A stretch of DNA of 64,000 bases, taken from contig KE150452.1 of NCBI GenBank assembly GCA_000411415.1, forward strand, positions 158,623 through 222,622, given 5' to 3'. The notes beneath the pieces are model-generated. The model searched no databases and was not told the DNA's origin. It worked only from the letters and a program-made list of their open reading frames with translations. The first letter of the stretch is position 1. Every line of letters begins with the position of its first letter. This document shows, piece by piece, positions 36,031-44,828 of this stretch. A program made the translations under genes and the position numbers. The DNA comes from Actinomyces sp. HPA0247. GTDB lineage: Bacteria > Actinomycetota > Actinomycetes > Actinomycetales > Actinomycetaceae.

Positions 36031-36750
36031 TTAGCCGATACGGCGTGCGCGAATCAGATATTGATTCGAGGTTATCTCATCCGCCAGCGTCGTGGCCGGA
36101 CCATGTCCGGGCACAAGGACCGTGCGTGGATCAAGAGCGTTGGAAATCGTACGCAGCGAATGACGCATTTGCGTTTCATCACCACCGGGCAGATCGGTAC
36201 GTCCGACGCTGTCTTTGAAGAGGACGTCCGCGCTCAGCGCCCACGGTATGGCCTCATCGGATGCGTAGAAGGACTGGTTGTTGACCCGGATATCGAGCGG
36301 GCTCTCCCCCAGGAAGACGGCCGATCCCTCAGTGTGACCGGGCGCGGGAACCATGCGTAGCCACACGCCGGGGCACACCTCGAACGAATCTGAGGGCACC
36401 TCACGCAGGTCGGCGGGCTTAACCCACTCCCCCACGAAGTCGGGCAGGGGCATCGGCAGGAACGAGGCCGGGTCATCCATGCGGTACATGTCGGGGCCCG
36501 GCAGGTAGACCGGCACGCTCGAACAATCAGGGCCCCACGAGGACACCGCAGCGGCATCCCAGACGTGGTCGGGATGGCCGTGGGTGAGCAGAACCGCGCC
36601 CACGCTCACACCCTCACGCTCAAGGACCTCACGAATCAGGTGCTGGATACCGGCCGACGGATCGACGACAAGGGCTGTGCCCGCCCCGGAAGGGACGAGC
36701 ACAAGCCCATTCGCCGCGTAGAAGGGCGACGGAATAACGTGAAGACGCAT
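36031..36750 (-). CDS. Metallo-beta-lactamase-fold hydrolase
   Basis: The 239-aa protein has the binuclear zinc signature THGHPDH (56-62), PAPGHTEGS, the bridging Asp in VGRTDLPGGD and a final metal His in VPGHGPATT. This resembles the YcbL/glyoxalase II branch, which cleaves thioesters such as lactoylglutathione; actinobacteria lack glutathione, so the substrate here is unknown. The ATG at 36750 follows the upstream stop by 1 nt (TGA-C-ATG). The longer in-frame ORF reaching 37086 lies inside the neighbour and is rejected. Confidence 0.92.
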   Translation of the reverse strand: MRLHVIPSPFYAANGLVLVPSGAGTALVVDPSAGIQHLIREVLEREGVSVGAVLLTHGHPDHVWDAAAVSSWGPDCSSVPVYLPGPDMYRMDDPASFLPMPLPDFVGEWVKPADLREVPSDSFEVCPGVWLRMVPAPGHTEGSAVFLGESPLDIRVNNQSFYASDEAIPWALSADVLFKDSVGRTDLPGGDETQMRHSLRTISNALDPRTVLVPGHGPATTLADEITSNQYLIRARRIG

Positions 36751-36751
36751 G

Positions 36752-38086
36752 TCACTCCATGGACGAGGAGATTTGCGCGAGCCACGACCGCTTGGTCTCA
36801 AGGGCTTCACGAACGCTCTGCGCGGCCTTCTCATCACCCTTGGACTCGGCATCGGCGAGGGACCGCTCGAGCTGAGCGATCTGTTCCTCAAGCTGACCAA
36901 CCATGCCGGCGGCACGGGCGCGGGTCTCCGGGTTCGTGCGACGCCATTCCTTTTCTTCCGCTTCGCGCACGGCGGCCTCGACAGCGCGCAGGCGACCCTC
37001 GACGCGGTGCAGGTCGGAGGAAGGCACGCGACCCACCTCTTCCCAACGGTCCTGAATCTGGCGCAGCTGTGCCTTGGCTCGTTCAATGTCGGTCACCGGC
37101 AGGATCGCCTCTGCGTCCACGAGGATGGCTTCCTTGGCCACGAGGTTCTCGCGGTACTCAGCATCCGTGGCCTCATCCTTGGCGCGACGGGCGTCGAAGA
37201 AAACCTGCTGAGCGGCGCGGAAGCGGGCCCACAGCGCATCGTCTTCCTTGCGGGAGGCGCGCGGGGCAGCCTTCCAACGGTTCATCAGCTCGCGGTAGGC
37301 GCCGGAGGTACGCGACCAATCCTCGGAGGAAGACAGGGCCTCGGCCTCGGCGATCAGAGCCTCCTTCACACGCTTTGCTTCAGACTGAGCCTGGTCAAGC
37401 TGGGAGAAGAACTGACGGCGGTGACGGTCAAACTGGGTACGCGCAGAGGAGAAGCGCTTCCAGAGCTCGTCCTCCACGGCCTTCTCCAGGCGGGGGCCGC
37501 GGCGCTGAAGGGTCTTCCACTCTTCAAGGAGGTCACGCAGCGTCTGGCCGGACTGCTTCCAGTGCGTCTTCGCGGGATCCTGCGCAACAATCGCCTCGGC
37601 ACGCTCAACCACCGCGGTGCGTTCGGCAAGAGCCTGGGCCTTGGCAGCCTTACGTTCCTCGCGGGCCACCTCCTTGCGCTCCTCGGCAGCCTTCTCGACG
37701 GCCGCAACGCGCTCGCGCAGCGCCTGGATATCACCGATGACGTTCGGAGAGGCGACCTGCTCGCGCAGCGTCGCGAGGGTCTGGTCGATGTCGCGCGGGC
37801 TCAGGCTCGCCAGCCGATCCTCGAAAAGCTTGATCGTCGCTGCAAGGTCGGCGTAACGGCGCTCGTAGAGAGCGTAGGGAGAAGCGGGAATGCCCTCGGG
37901 GAAGCCGCCGATGACGCGCTCCTCGTCTCCATCCTTGACATAGACGGTCCCATCCTCGCCAATACGGGCGAAGGGATGATCGGGCACCTCGGACGCTGCG
38001 ATCGTCGTCGAGGAGGCAACATCCTCAGGCGTCGAGGGAGCAGCTTCGGGAGCAGTTTCGTTATTCGGAATCGGCGTCGTGGTCAC
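36752..38086 (-). CDS. DUF349-domain coiled-coil protein
   Basis: The 444-aa acidic, highly helical protein contains repeated DUF349 units, recognised by W-x-K-x(n)-L-W-x-R/K-F segments (TLRDLLEEWKTLQRRGP...LWKRFSSARTQFDRHR; RELMNRWKAAPRAS...LWARFRAAQQVFFDAR). The N-terminus is Thr/Pro/Ala-rich and disordered. The function of DUF349 is not settled. The GTG at 38086 has GAAGGA 6 nt upstream. It is almost fused to the hydrolase gene downstream, and a perfect 12-bp inverted repeat stands 48-78 nt before its start. Confidence 0.9.
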   Translation of the reverse strand: MTTTPIPNNETAPEAAPSTPEDVASSTTIAASEVPDHPFARIGEDGTVYVKDGDEERVIGGFPEGIPASPYALYERRYADLAATIKLFEDRLASLSPRDIDQTLATLREQVASPNVIGDIQALRERVAAVEKAAEERKEVAREERKAAKAQALAERTAVVERAEAIVAQDPAKTHWKQSGQTLRDLLEEWKTLQRRGPRLEKAVEDELWKRFSSARTQFDRHRRQFFSQLDQAQSEAKRVKEALIAEAEALSSSEDWSRTSGAYRELMNRWKAAPRASRKEDDALWARFRAAQQVFFDARRAKDEATDAEYRENLVAKEAILVDAEAILPVTDIERAKAQLRQIQDRWEEVGRVPSSDLHRVEGRLRAVEAAVREAEEKEWRRTNPETRARAAGMVGQLEEQIAQLERSLADAESKGDEKAAQSVREALETKRSWLAQISSSME

Positions 38087-38133
38087 GATATTCCTTCTAA
38101 GACGAGGGCTTACGCCCGGCGCGGGTGTGTGCC

Positions 38134-38164
38134 GATGTGACACACGCTTCTAGTGTGTCACATC
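38134..38164. promoter_or_regulatory. Perfect 12-bp inverted repeat, candidate operator
   Basis: GATGTGACACAC and GTGTGTCACATC flank a 7-nt spacer in the gap between rel and the DUF349 gene. No T-run follows on either strand, so it is unlikely to be a terminator. It lies upstream of the DUF349 start, where a promoter is expected. A nearby GTGTGT (38125-38130) could pair alternatively with the left arm. Confidence 0.55.
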
Positions 38165-38252
38165 TAACGAGGAGGGGAAAGTGCATCACCCGAAAAGGGG
38201 ACGGATGTAACACCCTTTTCCCGCTGACCGGCGCAGGCCACCCCCGCCTCGT

Positions 38253-40553
38253 CTATGAGTCGGCGCCGATGCGCACCGCCTCGAAGACGCCGTCGACCCG
38301 ACGCAGGGCGGAGAGGACTGCATTGAGATGACCGAGATCAGCCAGCTCGAAGGAGAAGTTTCCCGAAGCAACCTGATCCCCGTCGGTCTTGAGTGCGGCC
38401 GCGAGGATATTGACGCGATAGTCGGACAGGACGCGCGTCAGATCCGACAGCAGGCCGCCGCGATCGAGCGCACGTACCTCGATCTGAACGCGGAAAGGAG
38501 CCCCGAGCCCCTTCTCGTTCCACGACACATCAACGAAACGCTCAGGCTGCAGCTGGCCCAAACGCACCGCGTTCGCGCACGTGGAGCGGTGCACCGACAC
38601 GCCCTGGCCGCGGGTGATGAAGCCGACGATGTCATCCCCGGGAACAGGAGTGCAGCACTTGGCGAGCTTCACCCAGATGTCGTTAGGACTCAGTCCGGCG
38701 ACCGTAATCGCCGCATCGCCGCTATGCTCCGAGCGAGGCTTCTGCGTGCCCGGCGTCACTCCCTCGGCAAGCGTCTCCTCCGTACCGTCTCCCCCACCCA
38801 GGTTGTCGACGAGGCGGGTCACAACGTTTTGCGCGGAAATATGTCCTTCCCCGACAGCCGCGTACAGTCCGGATACGTCCGGATATCCGAACGACGTCGC
38901 TACCGACAGAATCGAGTCGTGATTCATCAGGCGCTGAAGAGGCAGGTTCTGCTTGCGCATCGTGCGAGCCAACGCTTCCTTGCCCGCCTCGATGGCTTCC
39001 TCGCGGCGCTCCTTCGAGAACCACGCCTTGATCTTGGAACGCGCACGCGGGGATGCAACGAAAGCAAGCCAATCGCGAGACGGACCCGACTTGTCCGACT
39101 TCGACGTCACGACCTCGACCGTCTCACCCGACTCCAGGCGCGTATCGAGCGAGACAAGACGTCCGTTCACCTTCGCGCCCACGGTGCGGTGCCCGACCTC
39201 CGTGTGCACGGCGTAGGCAAAATCAACGGGAGTCGCGCGCACGGGCAGGACGATGACCTGTCCCTTCGGCGTAAAGACGTACACCTCGTCGCCGGCAATC
39301 TCATAGCGCAGCGAATCCAGGAACTCTTCGGGGTCACCCGTCTCGCGTTCCATCTCCACCAGAGCACGCAACCAGTTCGCCTGCTCGTCCGAGCTCATCC
39401 GATCGGAATCGCCACCGGTAGCATTCGGGTTCTGCTTGTACTTCCAGTGCGCCGCTACGCCATGCTCGGCGCGCTCGTGCATGTCGAACGTGCGGATCTG
39501 GATCTCCACAGGCTTGCCACCCGGACCGATCACCGTCGTATGCAGGGACTGGTACAGATTGAACTTCGGCATCGCGATGTAGTCTTTAAAGCGACCCGGG
39601 ATCGGATTCCAGCGCCCATGCAACGACCCCAGGACTCCATAGCAGTCCTTGATCGACTCTACGAGGACCCGGACCGCAACCAGGTCAAAGACCTCGTCGA
39701 ATGCCTTCCCACGCACGATCATCTTCTGGTAGATCGAGTAGTGGCTCTTCGGGCGACCACTCACCGTCCCCTTCGTACCCGAGCGCCGCAGATCCTCCTC
39801 GATCTGGTCGATGATGTCGCGCAAGTACTCCTCACGCTGCGGAGCGCGCTCGGTGACAAGGCGGTCGATCTCCTCGTAAATCTCCGGATACAGTGTCTTA
39901 AAGGACAGCTCCTCAAGCTCCCACTTCACCATGTTCATGCCGAGCCGGTGAGCGAGCGGCGCGTAAATTTCGAGGGTCTCCTGGGCCTTCTTCGCCGCCG
40001 ACTTCGCAGGTACGAAGCGCCACGTCCGGGCGTTGTGCAGGCGGTCCGCCAACTTGATGAGGAGGACACGGATGTCGCGACTCATCGCTACAAGCATCTT
40101 GCGCAGGGTCTCGGACTGTGCAGCAGCCCCGTAGTGCACCTTGTCGAGCTTGGTGACACCGTCCACGAGGTTGGCAATGGCTTCTCCGTACTCGGCAGCC
40201 AGCTGTTCGAGGGTGTAGTCCGTATCCTCGACTGTGTCATGCAGCAGCGCGGCGACGAGCGTCGGCGTCGTCATACCCATCTCTGCGAGGATGGTCGCGA
40301 CAGCAACCGGATGGGTGATATAAGGCTCGCCAGACTTGCGCATCTGTCCGCGATGATGTTCCTCAGCGGTGCGGTACGCACGCTCAACGACGCTGATATC
40401 CGCCTTCGGATGATTTGCGCGCAGCGCACGCACAAGCGGCTCAATCTCAGGGATCGTGGCACGCCCTCGCGAGCCAAACCACACGAGGCCGGAGCGCACC
40501 CGGGAACCAGCCGCCGGAAGCGCGGAGCCTGTTGTCATGTCGTCGCTGCTCAT
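38253..40553 (-). CDS. rel: Bifunctional (p)ppGpp synthetase/hydrolase Rel
   Basis: This long RSH protein (766 aa) makes and degrades the alarmone (p)ppGpp. The hydrolase domain is intact (HPVAVATILAEMG, HDTVED at 105-110), and the synthetase domain has GRPKSHYSIYQKM and RFKDYIAMPK. RxKD rather than ExDD is the charge motif of bifunctional enzymes. TGS (VYVFTPKGQVIVLP), helical, zinc-finger (KCCTPVPGDDIVGFITRGQGVSVHR) and ACT domains follow. The ATG at 40553 has TATCAT 6 nt upstream, suggesting a leaderless mRNA. A 17-bp palindrome covers the expected -35 region. Confidence 0.97.
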   Translation of the reverse strand: MSSDDMTTGSALPAAGSRVRSGLVWFGSRGRATIPEIEPLVRALRANHPKADISVVERAYRTAEEHHRGQMRKSGEPYITHPVAVATILAEMGMTTPTLVAALLHDTVEDTDYTLEQLAAEYGEAIANLVDGVTKLDKVHYGAAAQSETLRKMLVAMSRDIRVLLIKLADRLHNARTWRFVPAKSAAKKAQETLEIYAPLAHRLGMNMVKWELEELSFKTLYPEIYEEIDRLVTERAPQREEYLRDIIDQIEEDLRRSGTKGTVSGRPKSHYSIYQKMIVRGKAFDEVFDLVAVRVLVESIKDCYGVLGSLHGRWNPIPGRFKDYIAMPKFNLYQSLHTTVIGPGGKPVEIQIRTFDMHERAEHGVAAHWKYKQNPNATGGDSDRMSSDEQANWLRALVEMERETGDPEEFLDSLRYEIAGDEVYVFTPKGQVIVLPVRATPVDFAYAVHTEVGHRTVGAKVNGRLVSLDTRLESGETVEVVTSKSDKSGPSRDWLAFVASPRARSKIKAWFSKERREEAIEAGKEALARTMRKQNLPLQRLMNHDSILSVATSFGYPDVSGLYAAVGEGHISAQNVVTRLVDNLGGGDGTEETLAEGVTPGTQKPRSEHSGDAAITVAGLSPNDIWVKLAKCCTPVPGDDIVGFITRGQGVSVHRSTCANAVRLGQLQPERFVDVSWNEKGLGAPFRVQIEVRALDRGGLLSDLTRVLSDYRVNILAAALKTDGDQVASGNFSFELADLGHLNAVLSALRRVDGVFEAVRIGADS

Positions 40554-40559
40554 GGCCCC

Positions 40560-40565
40560 ATGATA
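40560..40565 (-). promoter_or_regulatory. -10 element of rel, leaderless start likely
   Basis: TATCAT on the minus strand ends 6 nt (GGGGCC) before the rel ATG. The -35 position would fall inside the palindrome at 40575-40612. Confidence 0.45.
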
Positions 40566-40574
40566 GCGACGAAC

Positions 40575-40612
40575 GAGCGGGTCCGGGGATCAGACGATCC
40601 CCGGACCCGCTC
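40575..40612 (-). terminator. 17-bp perfect palindrome between apt and rel
   Basis: Arms GAGCGGGTCCGGGGATC and its complement surround loop AGAC. It begins 18 nt past the apt stop, as expected for an apt terminator, but it lacks a following T-run (GTTCGTCGC). It also overlaps the rel promoter region, so an operator function is an alternative. Confidence 0.65.
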
Positions 40613-40630
40613 ATTGTCAAGAAGCGACAC

Positions 40631-41170
40631 TCAGAGGTGAAGCGCGCTCTCCACCGTCACGTCCGACAGCACCGAGCGACCGCCCAGCGCGTCGAGTTCC
40701 AGCAGAACGGCGACGGCCTCGACGGACGCACCGCACTGACGCAGCAGCCTGACCGCTGCGTTTGCGGTACCACCAGTGGCGAGCACGTCGTCAATAATGA
40801 GGACACGCTGGCCCTCGTGGACGGACTCCGGATGCATTTCCATGCGGGCCGTGCCGTACTCGAGCTCATAATCGACGCCGATTACGTGGCCGGGCAGCTT
40901 GCCGGCCTTACGGATCGTCAGCATGCCGAGTCCGAGTTCGGCTGCCACGGGGGCGCCGAGGATGAAACCGCGCGATTCCAGGCCCGCGACGGCGTCGATA
41001 CGGCCCTCGTAGCGCGCACCGATCAGCTCGACCAGTTCCTTGAATGCCGGACCGTTCGCGAACAGCTCGGTAATGTCACGGAACAGGACACCGGGCTCTG
41101 GGAAGTCCGGAATCTCCAGAAGGTTACTACGCACCAGGGCGGCGACGCGGTCGCCAAGCTCACCGATCAT
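40631..41170 (-). CDS. apt: Adenine phosphoribosyltransferase
   Basis: Apt salvages adenine with PRPP to AMP. The 179-aa protein shows FPEPGVLFRDIT at the N-terminus, GLESRGFILGAPVA, and the PRPP-binding loop VLIIDDVLATGGTA (about 124-137). The ATG at 41170 overlaps the secF stop by 4 nt. The placement between secDF and rel is conserved across actinobacteria. Confidence 0.96.
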   Translation of the reverse strand: MIGELGDRVAALVRSNLLEIPDFPEPGVLFRDITELFANGPAFKELVELIGARYEGRIDAVAGLESRGFILGAPVAAELGLGMLTIRKAGKLPGHVIGVDYELEYGTARMEMHPESVHEGQRVLIIDDVLATGGTANAAVRLLRQCGASVEAVAVLLELDALGGRSVLSDVTVESALHL

Positions 41171-42255
41171 CGATGATTCTTCTTCCTGTGGGGCTGGTTC
41201 TCATTACCCAGACGCTGTCCGGGCTTGATCGGAGCCACCTTGACGGACTTCGGAGTGGAAGCCTCGCCGGCGGCGGTGCGGTAGTCGCGCTCATGTGCGA
41301 CCGCCGCGTTGTGCTCGCGGGTCTTGTTCGAGAGCTCCTGGAAAGTCACCAGGAGCGGCGACGCGATGAAGATCGACGAGTAGGTACCGGCGATCATGCC
41401 GACGAACAGAGCCAACGAGATATCCACCAGGGTACCGGGGCCCAGGGCCACGGAACCGATAATAAGGATCGCGCCGACGGGGAGAAGCGCCACAACCGAG
41501 GTGTTGATCGAGCGAACCATCGTCTGGTTGACCGCAAGGTTCACGTACTCGGCGAAGGTGTAGTGCTTCTGGTGGTAAACGTCCGAGGTCAGCTCGCGCA
41601 CCTTGTCGAAGACGACGACGGTGTCATAGAGCGAGTAGCCCAGAATCGTCAGGAAGCCGATGACAGTCGCGGGCGAAACCTCAACCTGGAGGATCGCGAA
41701 GACACCCACGGTGACAGCGATATCGTGCAGCAGCGCCAGGAGCGCAGAGGCAGCCATGCGCCACGAACGGAAGTAGACGGTCATCAGCAGGGCAACGAGG
41801 GCCATGAAGATCGCGAGCGACTGCGCGGCCTTGGTGGTGACCGACGAGCCCCAGGAGGGACCGATCGAGGAGGACTGTACCTCGGAGGCATCGACGCCGT
41901 AGGCGCCGGCCAGGGCCTCACGCATCTGCGCGGTCTGCGCGGAGTCGAGAGACGTGGTCTGGATGCGCACGGAGTCAGAACCCACGCGCGTCACCTTCGG
42001 GCTGCCCTCAACGAGGCCGCTCGAGCTGACCGCACGCAGTGCGAAGGACTCGCTCTGGTCGCTCACGTGAGCGACATCGAACTGGGAGCCACCGGTGAAC
42101 TCGATCGAACGGTTGAGGCCAAGGATCGCGACGAGCGCGAAACCCACGACGATCACGCCCGCGGCCAGACCAACGAAGATCTTGCGCTTGGGAATGACAG
42201 CGTAGGACTTGTCGCCCGAGTACAGGGCGTTGCCCCACTGAGCAAAACTCATCAT
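41167..42255 (-). CDS. secF: Protein translocase subunit SecF
   Basis: SecF with SecD uses the proton gradient to pull secreted proteins through SecYEG. The 362-aa protein has six membrane segments. The first periplasmic domain begins after IEFTGGSQFDV, and the RND-type helices include VIGFLTILGYSLYDTVVVFDKVRE with the conserved Asp. A hydrophilic C-terminal tail ends KKNHR. The ATG at 42255 follows the secD stop by 1 nt and has GAGGAG at 7 nt. It is coupled to apt by a 4-nt overlap. Confidence 0.97.
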   Translation of the reverse strand: MMSFAQWGNALYSGDKSYAVIPKRKIFVGLAAGVIVVGFALVAILGLNRSIEFTGGSQFDVAHVSDQSESFALRAVSSSGLVEGSPKVTRVGSDSVRIQTTSLDSAQTAQMREALAGAYGVDASEVQSSSIGPSWGSSVTTKAAQSLAIFMALVALLMTVYFRSWRMAASALLALLHDIAVTVGVFAILQVEVSPATVIGFLTILGYSLYDTVVVFDKVRELTSDVYHQKHYTFAEYVNLAVNQTMVRSINTSVVALLPVGAILIIGSVALGPGTLVDISLALFVGMIAGTYSSIFIASPLLVTFQELSNKTREHNAAVAHERDYRTAAGEASTPKSVKVAPIKPGQRLGNENQPHRKKNHR

Positions 42256-42256
42256 G

Positions 42257-44209
42257 TCAGTTCTCCTCTTCCTCGGTCGCGACCGTCGTGTCATCTGTCG
42301 ATTCACTCGACGAGGCCACCTCTGCCTCTTCCTGTGCCTTCGCGGCAGCAAGGCGCGCCGCACGGCGGCGCTCGGCGATGGACAGCCCGTCCCCGGCCTC
42401 GTCATCCTTGTTCTTGGAGGCGGAATCGCCACGAGCGACGACGCGCCCACGGCCCGCGTACACGAGGGAGCTCTTCGCACCCAGGTGTTCGGGGTCCAGG
42501 CCAGAGAACTTGTGACCTTCGCCGAAGAAGCGAGTGCGGATCAGCAGCTCCATCATCGGGTGAGTGAACAGGAAGATCACCGCAATATCGATGATCGTCG
42601 TGACACCGAGCGTGAAGGCGAAGCCCTGAACGCCACCCACAGCAAGCAGGTAGAGGACCACGGCAGCGACCAGGTTGACAGCGTCGGAGACGAGGATGGT
42701 GCGCTTGGCGCGATCCCAACCCTCTTCGACAGCAGCCTGCAGCGGTCGGCCATCACGCACTTCATCGCGAACACGTTCGAAGTACACAATAAAGGAGTCA
42801 GTCGTCACGCCGATTGCCATAATCAGACCAGCGACACCCGCCAGCGACAGGCGATAGCCCATCGCCCACGACAGCAGCGTAATCACCAGGTAGGTGATAA
42901 CCGAGGCCACCACCAGGGAGCCCGCCGAGATGATTGCCAGGCCGCGGTACTGCCAAATCAGGTAGAGGATGACGAGAAGGAAGCCGATGAGGGCTGCCCA
43001 CAGGCCAACCGTCAGGTGATCGGTACCGATTGTCGCCGAGATCTGCTGTTCGGACTCGACCTCGAAGTTCAGCGGCAGCGAACCGAAACTCAGCTGATTC
43101 GCGAGGGTGGACGCCGACTGAGCGGTGAAGTTACCGGTGATCTCAGCCTGTCCGTTGGGGATGATCGCGTTCATCGAGGGGGCCGTGATGACCGTACCGT
43201 CGAGGACGACCGCGAAGGAGTTACGGTCGGGACGGCCCTGGTAGAACGAGGAACCCGAGGGGTCAGACTCGTGGAATCCGTAGAGGATGGTGGAGGTGTC
43301 CTTGAACTTCTCCGTGCCCGCGTCGTTGAACTGCAAGGAGACCGCCCACTGGCCGGTGGTCTGTCCGTTGCTGTTGCGCGCGAGGCCGGCCGTCGCAGTC
43401 TTCAGATCCGAACCCGGCACCGCCACGGGGCCCAGGATGTACTTGATCTGGCCGGACTCGTCGCAGGCGGCATAGGGCTTGTCGGATGCTCCCTCGACGT
43501 GCTTCACGTCGGCCGCAGCCGAGCAGTCAAGCGTCAGGAAGTCGTACATGACCTGTTCGGTGATCCACGCCAGATCGGACGCGTTCTCCGGGGTCGTCGC
43601 AGGAGTATCGGACAGGACACCGTCATGGTTGGTGTCAGCAATGCCCATCGCGGTCGACGCATCCAGGGCGGTGGACTGCACGCCAGACTGGGCTGCTTCG
43701 GTCGCCGGGGCACCAGACTGGGCACCCGACTGCTCACCGGACTGAGCACCCGACTGTTCGCCGGACTGCGGCGTGCCCGTCTGCGATGGCTGCTGGTTCT
43801 GGATGACGCCCTGGGCTGCGCCGATGCGCAGGACAGGACGGAAGTTCATCTGCGAGGACGAACGAATCAGGTCCAGCTGCTCCTGAGAGGGCGTGCCGGG
43901 GATCGACACCATGATGTTCGAGTTACCCATCGAGGTAATCTCGGACTCGGACACGCCGGAGGCGTCGATACGGTTACGAATAATCGAGATCGCCTGGGTG
44001 ATGTCCTCTTCGGTAATCTCGCGCTGTCCGTCGCCCGTCACGGTCGGGGTCAGGATGAGCTGAGTACCGCCCTTCAGATCGAGGGCGAGATCGGGATACG
44101 GAGACACGCCCTCAGTGAAGTGCCCGATCGCAAGTGCCGCACACGCCGCCACGATGGAGACGGTGAGGGTCACGAGCGCGCGCACGGGGCGTCGCTTATG
44201 TGATGCCAC
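42257..44209 (-). CDS. secD: Protein translocase subunit SecD
   Basis: The 650-aa SecD has one N-terminal helix, a large extracytoplasmic domain starting LALDLKGGTQLIL, and five C-terminal helices. The proton-path motif is GVAGLIMAIGVTTDSFIVYFERVRDE. An insertion rich in Gln/Ser/Gly repeats (residues 148-168) and an actinobacterial-type loop enlarge the head domain. The acidic tail ends ATEEEEN. It starts with GTG at 44209 behind GGAAAG. The order yajC-secD-secF is classic. Confidence 0.97.
   Translation of the reverse strand: MASHKRRPVRALVTLTVSIVAACAALAIGHFTEGVSPYPDLALDLKGGTQLILTPTVTGDGQREITEEDITQAISIIRNRIDASGVSESEITSMGNSNIMVSIPGTPSQEQLDLIRSSSQMNFRPVLRIGAAQGVIQNQQPSQTGTPQSGEQSGAQSGEQSGAQSGAPATEAAQSGVQSTALDASTAMGIADTNHDGVLSDTPATTPENASDLAWITEQVMYDFLTLDCSAAADVKHVEGASDKPYAACDESGQIKYILGPVAVPGSDLKTATAGLARNSNGQTTGQWAVSLQFNDAGTEKFKDTSTILYGFHESDPSGSSFYQGRPDRNSFAVVLDGTVITAPSMNAIIPNGQAEITGNFTAQSASTLANQLSFGSLPLNFEVESEQQISATIGTDHLTVGLWAALIGFLLVILYLIWQYRGLAIISAGSLVVASVITYLVITLLSWAMGYRLSLAGVAGLIMAIGVTTDSFIVYFERVRDEVRDGRPLQAAVEEGWDRAKRTILVSDAVNLVAAVVLYLLAVGGVQGFAFTLGVTTIIDIAVIFLFTHPMMELLIRTRFFGEGHKFSGLDPEHLGAKSSLVYAGRGRVVARGDSASKNKDDEAGDGLSIAERRRAARLAAAKAQEEAEVASSSESTDDTTVATEEEEN
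43706..43768 (-). repeat. QSGEQSGA codon repeat in secD
   Basis: A tandem array encodes QSG-E-QSG-A-QSG units (8-residue, 24-nt period, about 2.5 copies) in the extracytoplasmic domain. It looks like a slippage-prone linker. Confidence 0.85.
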
Positions 44210-44235
44210 GGTTCTACTTTCCGTTCAGCCTTGAC

Positions 44236-44649
44236 TTACTTCTGCTGCTCGTCGGGCTCGTTGTTGAAGAAATCATCGTTGGTCGGCTCGTCGAGGCCAA
44301 GGACCGTCTCGTCCTCGTCCGTCGTCTCGTCCGTGCCAGCGGTCTCGAGCGTGTCCTTCTGCTCTGTGTCGGCGAGGGGTGGCTGACCGCCGATTTCGGC
44401 GATCATTTCACGCTCCCAGTACATCTCGTGCCCGTCGGTGGTCTCCAGGACGATGATGTCGCCGTCAAGGTCAACAAAACGACCCCAGAAGCCGACGCGG
44501 GTACGAACCCATTCTCCGGGCTTCACGGCGGCAAGCTGGTCGCGCTTTTCCTGCTCCATCTTCGCCATCTGCTTCTTGCGGGAGGAAGATGTCCACCACA
44601 TAAAAGCGACCATGACGACGATCAGGATCACGAGGGTGTAGTTGTTCAT
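44236..44649 (-). CDS. yajC: Preprotein translocase accessory subunit YajC
   Basis: YajC associates with SecDF. The 137-aa protein has one N-terminal helix (LVILIVVMVAFMWWTSSSRKKQ) and a small soluble domain (LAAVKPGEWVRTRVGFWGRFVDLDGDIIVLETTDG). An extended acidic tail (EQKDTLETAGTDETTDEDE) follows. The ATG at 44649 matches the family start; an in-frame upstream ATG at 44694 has no support. No strong Shine-Dalgarno is seen. It heads yajC-secD-secF-apt. Confidence 0.92.
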   Translation of the reverse strand: MNNYTLVILIVVMVAFMWWTSSSRKKQMAKMEQEKRDQLAAVKPGEWVRTRVGFWGRFVDLDGDIIVLETTDGHEMYWEREMIAEIGGQPPLADTEQKDTLETAGTDETTDEDETVLGLDEPTNDDFFNNEPDEQQK

Positions 44650-44828
44650 AAAGGCTGATTCACTTTCGATGACGGTCAGGCGCTTGAAGCGCACCTTGCC
44701 AGTCTAATGCCCGAGGAGGGTTTTAGCCTAAGTGATCAAGGAGTGGCGCGGCGCGCGTATCACCCGAGCCTCTTTGACACCGCCAGGTGCGGCTGTGGCC
44801 AGCCACGATGAGTACGAGGCCCACTCCC

